From NCBI RefSeq assembly GCF_048128805.1, contig NC_135998.1, positions 15,413,656 through 15,477,655 on the forward strand: a stretch of DNA of 64,000 bases, in the 5' to 3' direction. Shown here piece by piece: positions 12,564 through 24,827 of this stretch. Origin of the DNA: Centroberyx gerrardi. Its lineage: Eukaryota; Chordata; Actinopteri; Beryciformes; Berycidae. The translations under genes were made by a program, and so were the position numbers. Every line of letters begins with the position of its first letter. Positions within the stretch are counted from its first letter, which is position 1. The notes beneath the pieces were generated by a model. It made no database searches. It had not been told where the DNA came from and saw only the letters and a list, made by a program, of their open reading frames with translations.

Positions 12564-15500
12564 TCAGAAAAAGTCTGAGGCTTTTCGTCTCTTGGGGAGC
12601 TGCAGCAAGTTGTCTGTGATGGAGGCTAGGTCTTGAGAGCTGGGGGTCTTGGCTTTGTTCGGCGTGGGTGTTCCTGAGGGTGTGGACAGGCCACCTAAGG
12701 GAGTCTTGCAGCCAGTCCCTCCGTGTGAGGGCGACGGGGTGTAGCTGGCCCTTAGTGCTTTGTCTGTGTATTTGCTAGACGTCCGATTGACGAGCCTCTG
12801 CAGGGCGGGGGTGAGGGCCGGGCTCAGACCTTTAGGAGTGAGACTGCAAGGCAACGGTTGTCACGGTCAGTTGGTTCATTATAAATGAGAGAAGTGTAAT
12901 CATTTCTCCCCAAGTGCAATAACAAATAACATGTAAGACTACTGGCCTATTTATGTTTGCAGAGCACACAAAATACTTTAAATATACTTCAACTTAAACT
13001 TCCCCTTTTAAAAGGAAAGGAGTGGGTAGACGTAGTGAGCTGATGTTATTTCTAGAAGTAGATATTATCAAGAATGAAGATAGTTTCAGTTAACCATCAT
13101 TACTTGTAATCACTCAAATGTCTTTACCTTGCAAGGTTCTCTGTGACCTTTCTCAACGCCTCCTGTTTCTTCGCGCGGTTTTTGGCTGCAGCTTCATTGG
13201 CCATCTTTAAACCCAATCTCTCTCTTCTTCCTGGTTCTGGAATCTTTTAGAAAAAAAATGATTACAATTTACATTTTACAACTTGACAAATTATTTTAAA
13301 AAACTGTTTAACAAACCAACCACTACGAGTTTAATACCTTAAATGATGGGCCATGGTTCCTCTCAGCATATGGGGTGTCGGACCCATCTAGACGAAATGG
13401 GGTGCTCTCGATCTCTCCCCAGGTCATTAGAGGGGACTCAGCTATGCCTGAGGGGACAAAATCAGGTTACTGTAATCTTCTCCAAAAGGTACAAGGTAGG
13501 ACTGCTGAATCAGCCATTCAAGGGAACATGTATTTTCAGCAATTTCAGGATTGGCTACCAAGTTGAACAGAATTTTAAGGCCTGCTTACCAGGAGCAGGG
13601 GAGGGCGCTCCTTCAAAGCCGTAGCCATTCACTGTCGGGGATTCATGTGGGATGAGCTCTTTCCCATCAGGGCCGACTTTACCCTGTTTGAACTGGGCAG
13701 CAAACACAGTAGATCAGCTGAATCAGTCAGGAATTACCGATTTCATTCAACTTTTGGATTCTAAAATATTAAATCCCAACACTTCCAGGCCTCTTCTTTT
13801 AATTAAAAATAGATCTGCCCTCATTTTTACTAAAGAGAGACAGATGACTGTAGTGCAGACAGTAATTCAAGTACTTAGGAAAGTTACTGATAAAACAAAA
13901 CTACCTTTATGTGACGTCATGTCTGATTTCACACAATATATTCCTATGATTTACCTGTGCATTGAGGGCCGCAGCCTGTTGAATCTGGCTTTTGTTCAGA
14001 GCTTTGCTGAATGGGTCTCCCACAAAGCGAGTGTTCTTGTGAACGACCTCCCTTGGCTTCTTAAAGATAGCATCATCGTCTTTAACCCCTGTTTATAAAT
14101 GTGACAAACATACAGTATGAAATTCACCTTTTTAAATCAACTGCATGATTTGCTTTTGCACTCTGCCTTTAACAAGCATTTATGCCAAATAATGCAGGTA
14201 CAAATCTCCTTACCCTCTGGATAATACATCAAGGCGTTCTTCGCTTTGTACTCCCAGGTCTCCAGTCCAGCTTTGACTGAGTCCAGTGCCGCCTTCTCTG
14301 ATGATGGTAAAGCAAGGTTTTCCTCGTGGCGCTAGAAGATATCAGTAGTCTTTATATGTTTTTATCATCTTCTTCATACGTCTTCAATATATGAAAATAT
14401 ATACTCTTTAATTTCACTGGCTTTAAAGTAAAAATGTATAAGTTAGTTCATATATACCTGTTTGAATTCAGCCTCAGCCTCATATAACCAGGCATGCCTC
14501 AGCTTCTCCTTGTCTTCTGCCAAAACCATTATCTGCTCAAATGAAGCGTTATCCTCACTGGTATTTTTAGAAAGAAAACGATCCAGACAGGGCAGCTCTC
14601 TCTCTTCCTTGTCGCCATCCTTGTTCTCTATAAATACAAAATCAATAGAAACAGAGTGAAATTACTGTTGTGTTTTTTTTGGCCTAATTATGTCTAGATT
14701 ACACTACTATTGTGACTGCAACACTGTATGTCCATTCATGAGAAGAAACAAAACAAACAAAAGACAGGGAGTAATGTATGTGAAATGGTTTAGGCTAGTG
14801 TTTCAAAAATGGGTCCAGATCTGTTCTGACAAAATTGTGAGCAAGTGTCAATAAACAAATCCACTGTCCTAGCAAAATGTAAACATATATATTGCATGTC
14901 ATACCGCAATCACCAAGTAAGTGCACAATTATTGTTTGCCCAAATTATTCAGCCTTAATTCCACAAAATAATTCCCTTGGTAAATGTCACATTCACGTTT
15001 TCATCTTTTCCAATTCATTCCCTATGGAGCTATAAATCAATATGCCTTCTAAGATTGGGTTGTGGACAAACTCTTCTTTCTTGTTCCTGTCCACGGGAAA
15101 TAAGAGCAGGAGGTGCTCACTAATACGGTCTATGGACAATTGGACATAGAGTTAACTTGAATGCTGAAATCTTGTAGTATTCCCCTTAATTATTTCCTTT
15201 AAATGACTTCAGAAATGCATGTCCGGTAAATAAAGTTTGATTAGCTGTGTTGTTTTTTTAATGATTAGATGAATAAATGTGATTTTAGGGGATTTCACTC
15301 TTAATTTATTTTTAAGTAGAAGTCGGAAATCATACATTAACTGATTTAAAATGTTTTTTTTCTGAGGTTTACATCTTTTCTTGATTTTTTTCTCTCCTAA
15401 AGAATAACTTGCTTGTTGTTTGATGAGTTCTTTGATTTACCATGGGTCACAACTTAATACTTTAAGTCAAACTTGGGTCCTATTGCAAAACCAGTTGAAA

Positions 15501-16927
15501 ACCACTGCTTTATATAGTTTTGCAAATCAGTGCAATACAGGGTTTGAGTTAGTGGGCTTCATGTTTAATTGATCTGAATGATTCTGCCTTAACCTGCACA
15601 CTGTTTTCCCACATTTTGATATATTGAATACTTCTAGCTACTTTGTGGACGTCACACTTAGCTCCTGGTCTAAAACCAGTTGCGAACCACTGGTCAAAGC
15701 TGATAAGTAACTAGACAAATGAAGTTATGAGTGTTTAAAAGCAACCACATTTATTTTGTGTGTCTAAAAGTTAGGAACTTACCCCCATCTATACCTTTAT
15801 TGCCAGTTATGTGTCTGCCATGAGTGGAGGAGGGAGATCCTGCGCGGCCTTCTGGTGTCTCAAAGCTAGCTGGTGTCACATCTTTACACACAAGGGATGA
15901 AGGAAAGACACATACATTCAAAATCTCTCCATGGAAACCAGACCAAATATCTGATGCAGACAATGTGTGGCTTAAAACCTTATATTGTCACCAGTTTATT
16001 TAATTTAACATTTTTGTGGAGCAGCAAAACCAACAGATATTTTTCCCTTTTTCTTAAATCAAGGTATCAAACATAATACAACATTACAGCACACTCCTCA
16101 TCTTACTCACAGGGTGCGGACGATCGTGGTGTAGATTTTGTCAAAGATGAGCCGCATCGGATGGAAATCTCTCTCATTCTCTCGAGGTCTCCATTTTCCT
16201 CTGCTTCAAGATAGTCCTTCTGTGCTTGCAGTTTTGTTACATCTGGGAAGAAGTCCCTCTGGATGATCTTCTCTAAACTCTGTTGGAAGCAAATCAGTAG
16301 AGGGGGAAGGTAACGTTAGTTTATCATTTGGCAACATCATATTTGATTTGAGTTTTTACAGTATAAAAATTGAATTGTGAATTGTACTATTCCGGCAAGT
16401 ATGACTTTAACTTAATTCATTGTTTAATCAGTTTGCTAGTGCCCAAAACCAGCCATACAGGCATTAGGTGTTGAGCTGGTTGGTGTTGACTTGCGTTTTG
16501 ATCATCAGAGGGGTGTCAAGCAGGCTTAACAGCAGTAACTTACTCTCTGAAAACAACACAAACCAGGCTAAACACCGTAGTTACCTGTTACGAAAGCATT
16601 TTTACTGAAACATTACTGTAACTGTCACCTAGCTAGCTAACTTAACATTAGCTAACATTACGACTGTAAGCTAGCAGCACCACTACAGTCATGTCATATG
16701 TTGACTGATCGGAGAGAGCGATCCTCTCCTTACTACACAGCTGCGTCTGTGTCACATTTACACACAAGTTTATCTCTTACCTCTATGTATTCAACTTCGT
16801 CGAGAACCTTCCGCTTCAGCGTGCCCTGGTCGTTCTCCTCGGGTTGTTGTCGAAGAGCCACGGTAGTGACAGTGCAGGGGACGAGGGTCCCGGACAGCGC
16901 TTTCCTCACGCTGGCACTTCCCTCCAT
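12564..16927 (-). CDS. ess2: ess2 (dgcr14), ES2 nuclear/splicing protein
   Basis: ESS2 is a conserved nuclear protein associated with the spliceosome C complex. Ten coding exons read on the minus strand: 16927-16781, 16279-16111, 15881-15783, 14627-14458, 14331-14214, 14088-13955, 13692-13590, 13447-13338, 13243-13128 and 12843-12564. All junctions are GT-AG, phases agree, and the sum is 482 codons (481 aa; human 476). Family landmarks are VLDEVEYIE at the end of exon 1, IIQRDFFPDVTKLQAQK in exon 2, YVTPASFETPE across exons 2-3, the NTSEDNASFEQIM block, KVGPDGKELIP, and the C-terminal SITDNLLQLPKRRKASDFF. It lies between dgcr2 and gsc2 on the same strand, as in human 22q11.2. Upstream (17168-17195) are a reversed CCAAT word, an ACGTCA half-site and a CGGAAG ETS-like site. 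Confidence 0.97.
14794..15512. mobile_element. hAT-like DNA transposon remnant in ess2 intron 3
   Basis: The left end reads CTAGTGTTTCAAAAATGGGTCC. The right end, read on the minus strand, is GCAGTGGTTTTCAACTGG and continues to GGACCCAAG. CAGTGGTTCTCAA plus GGGTCC is the classic terminus of Charlie-type hAT elements. No transposase frame is visible, and I could not confirm an 8-bp target duplication. A second terminus of the same type, CCAGTGGTTCGCAACTGG on the minus strand, occurs at about 15675-15695. Confidence 0.4.
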
Positions 16928-17840
16928 TGTTGAGCCGCGGCAACGCTACGCTGGTTGTTATGAGCCTGTTAGTTACCAGGCTAACGGCGGTCCTGCTGTG
17001 AACACCGACTGAAAAGACGACTTTAACACTTAACAGACCCCGTTAGAAACAGAAATACACATATCGTAACCGAGTTGACAACACATCTTCCTGAGATAAC
17101 GTGAGCTTTAACGTCGCCAACTCCAGCCAGTAACAAACCTCACGCAAGCGAACAAACAACGTATTCAATTGGATCCGGTTACGTCAGCGGAAGTTTATTA
17201 CATTCTTAAAGGGAAACACACTCTTAAACACACTCTTGACTACAGCGCGACACTGTAAAGAGCCTTTGGACAGAAATCTGCAATTATATTTATGACCATT
17301 TTGATGGCAGCCGCTATGACTTCACAGCTAGTGACATAATTTGTTACTTTTGCCATCCAAACAAATCCATTGAAACGGCGGTTAACTTCTTCATTTTGAC
17401 TGCCAACTGCCTTTTTTCATAAACAAAGATTCCAAAAAGTTGATATGATATATTTTTGATAAACCTCAAATACATTTTACAATCTTTGAGATTAATTAAT
17501 AATAAAAACAATGTGATCTTCCTCAAGCACTTTGATACAGATACTTTATATTTTGTCTTCTGTTAATATATACAAATTTTATGATGTATTGACTCTTCCT
17601 TTGAATTCAATTGCCTGACAATCTGTATTTTTGTGTTTGTTGATTAGTTCAAGTCAGCAGTTGGAGAGAGTGTAGAGGAGTGACTATCCTGATGAGAGGT
17701 TTCACTCTCTCCACTGTTATCTCCAGTAGAAACAGTCAACAAAAGTCTACTCAGATGGGGATCCCTGGGATGTAACTGTTATAAAATTGGGTGCAGTGGT
17801 CTAAAGCACGTTGATCTCCAGGTCCTTGACATGAAAGTCA

Positions 17841-17870
17841 AGTAGTAGTACTAGTAGTAGTAGTAGTAGT
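17841..17870. repeat. AGT/TAG trinucleotide microsatellite
   Basis: About ten imperfect AGT units in the ess2-gsc2 spacer. Confidence 0.75.
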
Positions 17871-18269
17871 GGCCTATACGTAATAGTACTAGTAGTAATA
17901 AAGTTTCTGCATCTTTTTCAAATGAAAACAGATCAGAGCCATCCAATAGCACTTTATTTGTTCTCAAAGGACACTTGTTTTATGACCTGAAACAAGCAAA
18001 CTGAAACAAACCATTTACAGATTCAAGATAGATTTTATATTCTGGATTAGCAGTAACAGACTGTCAGTCCTTGTCAGGTTCATTACAAAATTTTTATCTA
18101 ATCCCATGATTTGACTTTGAAACAAAAGGGCCCAGCATTTGTACATTTTCAGACTAAGGAGTGGGCCAGCTGTAACTGTCGATAATAATAATTATTCATC
18201 AGTACTCAGAAATGAGTTTTAAAAGAAAATTCCCAGGAAAGCATATCACTCCAACAACATTTGTGCAAA

Positions 18270-18270
<1 letters not shown>

Positions 18271-18314
<44 letters not shown>
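18271..18314. repeat. (CA)22 microsatellite
   Basis: Uninterrupted 44-bp CA tract just downstream of the gsc2 stop codon, probably inside its 3' UTR as a UG repeat in the RNA. Confidence 0.9.
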
Positions 18315-18317
<3 letters not shown>

Positions 18318-18365
18318 GCTAGGCTCTTTCCTCATGTGTAATTGTGTAGTCCATATACACATTTG

Positions 18366-19511
18366 TCAGTTTTCCATGTCTCCAACACCAAATGTTAGTC
18401 TTTTTTGACGCCTCCACTTTGCTCTTCGGTTTTTAAACCAAACCTGTTGGGAAAAGAGAGATTTGTGATTGTTTCAGGGTAGGATATGTTCACATTCATT
18501 CACATTTCCATAAACAACTGGCTTTCATTAACAGCATTGGGAAACATATATTATTGTCAAAACGTGTAAATAATAAAAACATGCGAGATTGATCAGAGTT
18601 CAGTTCAAATACCTTGTTCCAATACAGGATATTAGCTTGCAGGCATCATTATTAATGGGCAAGAGTTTCTATCCTCATCCAAATAAGCTCATCAGTTGCA
18701 CAAACAAGCTAATGTGAACACCGTCTGACACCAATGCAGTGAACAGTTCAAGCAGACTTTGAAACATATTAATCTTAAACATCTCTCTATCACTGTGACA
18801 ATAGAAATACCACTTGCTGAGGCTGAAAGTGGCCTTGATCAAGCAAAGCCACAATCTACAAGCTTCAATTCTGAAATCCACCATCATGACACAGTAACAG
18901 TCGTACCTCTACTCTTTCTTCTCGCAAGTGAGTGCGCTGTGCCAGTTTCTCCCTGGTGTTCACGTCTGGATACTGGTTCTGCAGGAACAGCTCCTCCAGA
19001 GCGTCCAGCTGGTCCTCGGTGAAGATGGTGCGGTGACGTCTGGTGCGCCTCTGGACCTGACCGATGGACTGCTCCTCTCTGTGAGCGTCTCCCAGCCTGC
19101 AAGGGTCCGAGAATATCGCCGCAGACCATCCATACTGACAGGCTGCACAGAGGAGGTCTGGTTTTAGGGTTAGGCAGTGGGACATGCGTTACTGACATCA
19201 ATACTGGTTTGAAACAGGTGCTAACTCTGTTCATAAACAACTGAATACTTAATTTGGGTCTTACTTTCATGAATAAAGTCAGTCTGGAAAACGTCTCCGC
19301 AGTGGGAACAGTAGCAGCAGCACAAGCAGGTGTGATGGACGCCGTCTGTCTGGCCTCCAGCTGGACTCCCTGATCTCCCCGCCTTCTCCTTCAGTCCAGC
19401 AGCACTTGCTCCACACGGCCGGCTGTCCCCACCGCTGTTAGGATATTTGTTCAGTATGTTTTCAATAGTGAATGGGAACTTTTGTCTCTCCATCCTCATC
19501 AATCCATCCAT
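18366..19511 (-). CDS. gsc2: gsc2 (goosecoid-like homeobox), paired-type homeodomain factor
   Basis: Gsc2 is a DNA-binding transcription factor of the goosecoid class. Three exons read on minus: 19511-19265, 19142-18907 and 18443-18366, phases 1 and 0, 186 aa (human 205). Near the N terminus is KFPFTIENIL; FTIENIL (residues 14-20) fits the Groucho-binding eh1 pattern. A cysteine cluster, TCLCCCYCSHCG (61-72), matches a cysteine-rich block in the mammalian protein. The homeodomain spans about 116-175, beginning at RRHRTIF and ending in WFKNRRAKWRRQ; residue 50 of the domain is lysine, as in goosecoid/bicoid factors. Only about 11 residues follow it. The first ATG (19511) is used; a second methionine at residue 5 or 7 is an alternative start. 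The adjacent ess2 and dgcr2 fit the 22q11.2 order. Confidence 0.96.
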
Positions 19512-22188
19512 CTCCAAAAAAATTCCAGTATAACACAAACAATAGTGACCACAACACTTTTTCCAATAGTTCAGGCTCGGCTTCTCCTCTCCTTCTCCTC
19601 TCTGTACAGCAGTGTGTCTGGCCCTTATAGTGAAATTGTGAGGGGGAAAAAAAATAGTAAAACTATAATCCCCCCTATGGACTAGACACATAAAACGGTT
19701 GAAACTTAATTCCTAGCTAATCTGGGCAGTTTTGTGAAGAGGTTAGGGAGGACGGCAGATTCAGTTAATCTTGCCTCATTCCTTTCTCCGAAGGAAATCA
19801 GATTTCGCTGCATAAAATGAGAAGTGGAGAGCTCCTAAGATCCTTATTGTTGTGGTTTTAGAGAAAAGGGGATTGCCTGGTATTAGAAACCTGGATTTAA
19901 AGATGAACGCTTTGGTGTGGCCAAAGACTTGTGTATGCTGAATTTGGGGATTAGCTCTTAAATTTATTTCTTAATGTCACTTTCCAATTTAGCTTTATCA
20001 GCAAATCATCAAGTGCAAATTACTAAGATATTCACCAAATTAAATAAGATGAGGTCACATTGACTGATAACAACAATGCATAGGCTACTTATTATTCACA
20101 CCAATTAGCCAATTACAGATGAATGAAGGAACCTACATGTGATAGACTTTCAGTGTGCAAGTGAAATGAGTGGTGACACTAATAGATTTATTTTTACTAC
20201 TCAATTCTTACATTTAACTGAGAACACTGGCTCGGAAAAATTCAGAGAAGGGATCTATCCACGTTTGTATTCACAAACATGCATAGTGTCTTATCTGTGT
20301 GATGCAGTCTTTCAGTCTGACTTCTCTGACAATGTGCACAGCTGAGGTAAAGCCATTACAGGTTAAATTCATTCCCCAACAAATCCTGTGATTTCATACA
20401 AGGCAATACACCTTTTTTCAGAGAATTAATGGATTTTCACAATCTGTCTTAAGCTCCTCTTATAAGGGCTTTTGAAAACAGATAACAATAAACACCATCC
20501 CATCCTTTTCACTTGGATTTAATAGCGACCAGATTGTTGATGTATAGTTTGCTGAGCATTTGAGATCGCTATCTGCAGTTATTGTGGTTCTCAATAGAAG
20601 GAATTGTACCACATCCACACTGGTTCAAACGGTTCAAAATTCATTACTGAGGATTAGAATGATAAAGGTTCATTTTGTTGTTGTAAGAGCAATATTGGGT
20701 ACAAGAAGTAAAGAAAAGAAACCACATCCGCCTCATGGGCAATCCAATCTTTTGGATGTTAAAACAGCTACTTGGACTGTGTTGCTTAATTTCAAAAGCA
20801 AAACATTATAATTATTCTCCTAAACATTATTTGTGGTGCATCAGAAATGGTGCTATTCAAACTCACATGATTTAACAAATGCCCTTTACTATCCTATTAG
20901 AGCAACTGACTCTTAAGTGCTGCACTGACACAAAAAGAGGGAGATGGACTAAAGCAGAGATGTGCAGAAGTGTTGTAATCAACCTCTTTTACTCTCTGAG
21001 CAGCAAATCAATGAATAGATGCCTTATTAAACCCTAACTAGGCAATTCATAGTGTCACCAAAGGCACCACATTATCTAACGTACAGACAGAAACTTTAAA
21101 AAGTAATGAAAAAATCATGATTACCTAACAGAAATGTGAGTCGGTGGAACCTGGGATCAACGCACAAGACGATCTGCTGCAATCTGTGGGGCGAGGAAAC
21201 CACACAGTAAAGAAAAGTATACCTAAAAGTGTATTCTCACCCGTTTGAATACTGCAATTTATGGGGTTTCATCATGTTGGAGTATGTGTAAAAGGTGGAG
21301 GCTCTCAATTCTCACACTGGCTGTAGTACAGCAAGTACCCAAGGTGAATAAAAATGATGATCAGTGATCTTGACAGTCATAAATTTGTGTACATTCTTGA
21401 ATAGATTTCCCTCTAATCATGAGAAGGCTAGCCTGAACCTCAGTTGTTACCAATATATGAATTATGAGTATTCCAGTGATCATGTCCATTAATATAACCG
21501 TAGGCCGACATTACATCTCATCTGAATATCATAATTTTAATGGCGGTTTATGCAGTGATGAGCTACAGATGTCCATAAGCTGCCAGAAGTGTGTAAAGTG
21601 TCTAAATGCTGAGGGTCAACCTTCTCTCTCTGTTTTCTGCAACCCTGCTTGTGAGCTTGTGCAGGAAAACACAATATCATAATATAGAAAGTCCAGAAAA
21701 GTTGTGTAAAAGCAAATGTTATGTTACTCTTTTCTCACATGTTCCCCCTGAATTCAGAAATCTAGCTCTAGGATCTAGTTTCTATTTTGGTAGGCTTTAG
21801 CATGAAATGTGCCTTGGGCTTTCTGTACTAAGCTGCAAAGAGACTAAATAAATATACATCCAAATCACTTTTGAGATCACTTTTTTTTTTTTTAATCATC
21901 CACATATGTTTACTGAAATAAATGTTCAGTAGATATAATAACCTAACCTTGTTTATTTTCTTGATTAACCCCAGAGCAGCAGAGCAGAGAAGATCAGTAA
22001 AGTCAAAGCATAAACGCGCGCCCCCATCTGACCAAAGGCGTCACTGCGCGCTATTGAACAGCAAGCGACAAAGAGCGGCAGCCTGCAACTCGCGATAACG
22101 TGCACAGAGGCAGACGCTGGGCGGAAAAGGCGGGAGAGGAATTGCCGCTTCCGCGTCCGCGCAGCACAAGCAACAACAGCGGGGCAAA
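19512..22188. other. gsc2 upstream region and spacer to the MADF-BESS gene
   Basis: The left part is gsc2 5' flank. The middle is AT-rich without recognisable genes; the open frames are short and unrelated to known families. From about 22005 the sequence becomes CpG-rich and forms the promoter of the MADF-BESS gene. Confidence 0.55.
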
Positions 22189-22860
22189 ATGGACGATAAG
22201 TTAATATTGTCTGTATTTAATTTCCCAGAGCTGTACAATGTCACTTTGCCGAATTACCGTTGTACGGAAAGTCGAACAAATGCGTGGAGAAACATCAGTG
22301 CCTTAGTGGGTCTTCCATGTGAGTGTTTGATCTTTCTCACAAGTTTACGTCGAGTTATTATTTGCTTAGCTAATGGTTGGCGTGCACGATTTAACACCCG
22401 GAGTTTAGAAATATCGGGTGTTGCGGGGTGTCCGGCCGTCAGGTTTCAGGCAGTGTGCGGGTGATTCGCGATGCGTGGTGTTGTTTGGCGTTTTTATCCG
22501 CGCGAGTAGCACAGCGGTCGGTGTAGCCGCACGCGCACCGTGCTAGCGGTAGCAGCTGCAGCTTGCACGCCGGAGGCCGCGCTGCACCGACAGGCTGTCC
22601 GGTGCTGCCACTGCGCCGCCAGCCGCGTGCCGAGGCAGCACGGGACGCGAGATGCTCAGCGCTACGAACTCTTTGTTTTTTGTGTGTTGTTAACCGTGCA
22701 CGTTACAGCGCGAGGTGTGGGCTGAACCCCTCCGGTGGTCCAGCGGTGGCTGCAGCCCGGCAGGGTTAGGTAACTGTGTCAGGACACCCCGAGATCAAGG
22801 CCCCCGACCCCCTGAAAACCAGGAGGACGGAGTTACGGCCGGTGATGCGGCGGTAAATAA
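22005..22860 (+). promoter_or_regulatory. CpG island over the start of the MADF-BESS gene
   Basis: CpG-dense segment (words such as CGCGCGCCC, GCGCGCTATT, CGCTTCCGCGTCCGCGC) surrounding the start codon at 22189 and extending through the first 500 bases of intron 1. It contrasts strongly with the AT-rich flanks and marks a probable broad promoter. Confidence 0.6.
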
Positions 22861-24827
22861 CAACATGGATAAACTATGACCTCCGGTTGGTGATCATAGT
22901 AAGTCAAACGACCACCAATATAAACAAAACAAATCATCAAATACATTCAGAAAAGCATTACTAAGACCCTATCCTTGTATAACTTGTATCATTATTATCA
23001 TTATATCATTATTATGATTTATAACCTACTATAAATTCACCTAGAAAGATTTGTCAGCCATAAAAGTCAGTAAACTGTTCGTAAATGGACCTAAAAATGG
23101 GTATAAAGAGGAAAAAGTAGGTTTACCCGGGTTATGCCCTAACATGGTTATTTATCTCATATGCCTTTACTCTACAGCAGTGATTCTCAACCTTTTTCAT
23201 ATCAAGGACCCCAAATGTAGTACACATTAGGGCCACAGACCCCCATTTGATGAGATTGTCTCAACTCTGAGAATATTTTTATTGTTAGATATGATTTTGT
23301 CCAGAATTCCATGACTACGATCTGTATTGTAGGTAGAGAGATAACAGTGAAACTAATACTATGACCAAAACAGTAATTCTTCTACATTCTCTAATTGTGT
23401 GTTAACTTCTTGTAAATGAAATAATGGTGAAGTTGAACAATTCATCGATTTCTGCAAGTTTTCATTCCAACCAAGCACTACAGCAGCTGATTTCACTGAT
23501 TAACACATTTCCTCCTCTGGTTGAAGGTGTTAATCAGTGAAATCAGCTGGTGTAGTGTTTGGTCGGCATGAAAAACCTGCAGACGCTCTGCCCTAAATGG
23601 CTCACTATTGCCTATTCCTGCAATAGGCCGCCATGATTTACGATGACTGCAAATTCAATAATGACCAAGCATTAATTTAATCATGAGGCAGGCTGCTGTT
23701 TGGGTGAAGGGGCAGTTGAGAGCTGCATCTAATGAGCTGTGAAGAAGTCTGTGTCCATTCCTTAACCCTAACTTCAACATGAACCAGACTACCTGTCCCC
23801 ACAGCTGCACAGGGGCACTGTTTGGGACTATTGTTGAGCTATTACTGTAACCACACATCGCTTAAAGACAATATATAGTGAGATGTACACAAAAACAATT
23901 GGGGGATGAAATGAAGTACAAATGATTTTCATAACAAACTGAAATGGGAGAAATTTGTCTGATGTGCAACTTGACTGCAAGTCCAGGCTGCAACCTGCTT
24001 AGGGGGTGAAATGAAAACGGGCAACCTCTTGCAATTTTGTAATGATAGTTGTCAATATTATTATTTTCCATTCCCTGTGCTTTCCTAGTAGACAGCAGCA
24101 TTTTCAGCAAATGAATTATTGCTCCCTTACATTCTGATATTTTACTTTTCTAGCCGAGGAGTGCAAAAGAAAATGGAAGAACCTGAGAGACAGATATTTG
24201 AAGGAGGTTCGAATGGAGATAAAGAGCAAGCAGCAAGGAGAGATGGTCCCAAGTCGATGGAAATACAGACAGCTGCTGAATTTTATCGCGCCCTTCACCG
24301 GGTCAAGGAACGGAACAGCAGAGAACGGCAACAACGACGAAGACCACGAGAATCCTGACAACGAATCTGCCAACACGGAGGGAGACACCACGTCTTCTGA
24401 GGCCGTCAAGAAGATCCCCGCCGACCAGAAGACCCAGGTGGCCTTCGTGACCCAGCTGCCTCCCATGTCTCAGGACACACAGATGGCCCAGCTGGCCGTC
24501 CTGACGAAGATACCGCCTGGCTCACAGCTAACGCCCATCAGCAAGCCTGGAAGGAAACGGCGCCTGATGAGGGAGACACTCTCGCTACCTTGTTCCCAAA
24601 GTACACCGATCCCCGCGAAGAGACAGGCAAAAGACAATGGCTCCTCATTTCCCAGCAGGCCGCGCGACGAGGATGAACTGTTTCTGTTGAGCTTTGTCCC
24701 CGCTCTGAAGCGACTCGCTCCACAAAAAAGATGCGAGACGAAAATAAGAATCCAGCAGATCATGTATGAAGCAGAGTTCAATGTTGCAGAGTCAGAGAAA
24801 CTGACGGAGTCAGAAACACAGGACTAG
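22189..24827 (+). CDS. MADF and BESS domain transcription-factor-like protein
   Basis: Two exons: 22189-22318 and 24154-24827, joined in phase 1 across a GTGAGT...TTTTCTAG intron of 1.8 kb, giving 267 aa. The N terminus forms a MADF (Myb/SANT-like) domain, residues about 4-92: LILSVFNFPELYN, then AWRNISALVG, ECKRKWKNLRDRYLKE and SRWKYRQLLNFI, with the conserved tryptophans in place. The intron cuts the domain between LVGLP and EECKRKWK. A low-complexity Ser/Thr/Gln-rich linker follows, then a BESS motif near the C terminus (DEDELFLLSFVPALKRL to IQQIMYEAEF), which mediates protein-protein contacts in this family. Such proteins bind DNA and often repress transcription. I do not recognise a specific orthologue, so no symbol is given. 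ATTAAA at 24994 and AATAAA at 26165 are possible poly(A) signals. Confidence 0.88.
23178..23330 (+). mobile_element. hAT-type terminus fragment in the MADF-BESS intron
   Basis: CAGTGATTCTCAACCTTTTT followed by TCAAGGACCCCAAA is the standard left end of a vertebrate Charlie/Zaphod-like hAT element. The matching right end was not found nearby, so this is a fragment. Confidence 0.5.
23452..23582. mobile_element. Palindromic MITE (~55-bp arms)
   Basis: The left arm runs CTGCAAGTTTTCATTCCAAC through GCTGATTTCACTGATTAACAC. The right arm, GTGTTAATCAGTGAAATCAGC through CATGAAAAACCTGCAG, is its reverse complement with a few mismatches. A spacer of about 20 bp separates them. The 131-bp element lies in the intron of the MADF-BESS gene and would fold as a long hairpin in the pre-mRNA. 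Confidence 0.65.

Larger units (their letters stand above)
16928..18365. other. ess2-gsc2 spacer with ess2 promoter and gsc2 3' UTR
   Basis: The left part (to about 17210) is the ess2 upstream region. The rest is AT-rich and holds a TAG trinucleotide repeat at 17841-17870, a minus-strand AATAAA at 17953-17958 that could end the gsc2 transcript, and a (CA)22 tract at 18271-18314 that would fall in the gsc2 3' UTR. No other gene is visible. Confidence 0.55.

Noticed and set aside
13652-14098. 148-codon plus-strand frame inside ess2
   Set aside because: It overlaps ess2 exons 6 and 7 in antisense; the minus-strand reading is clearly the real protein.
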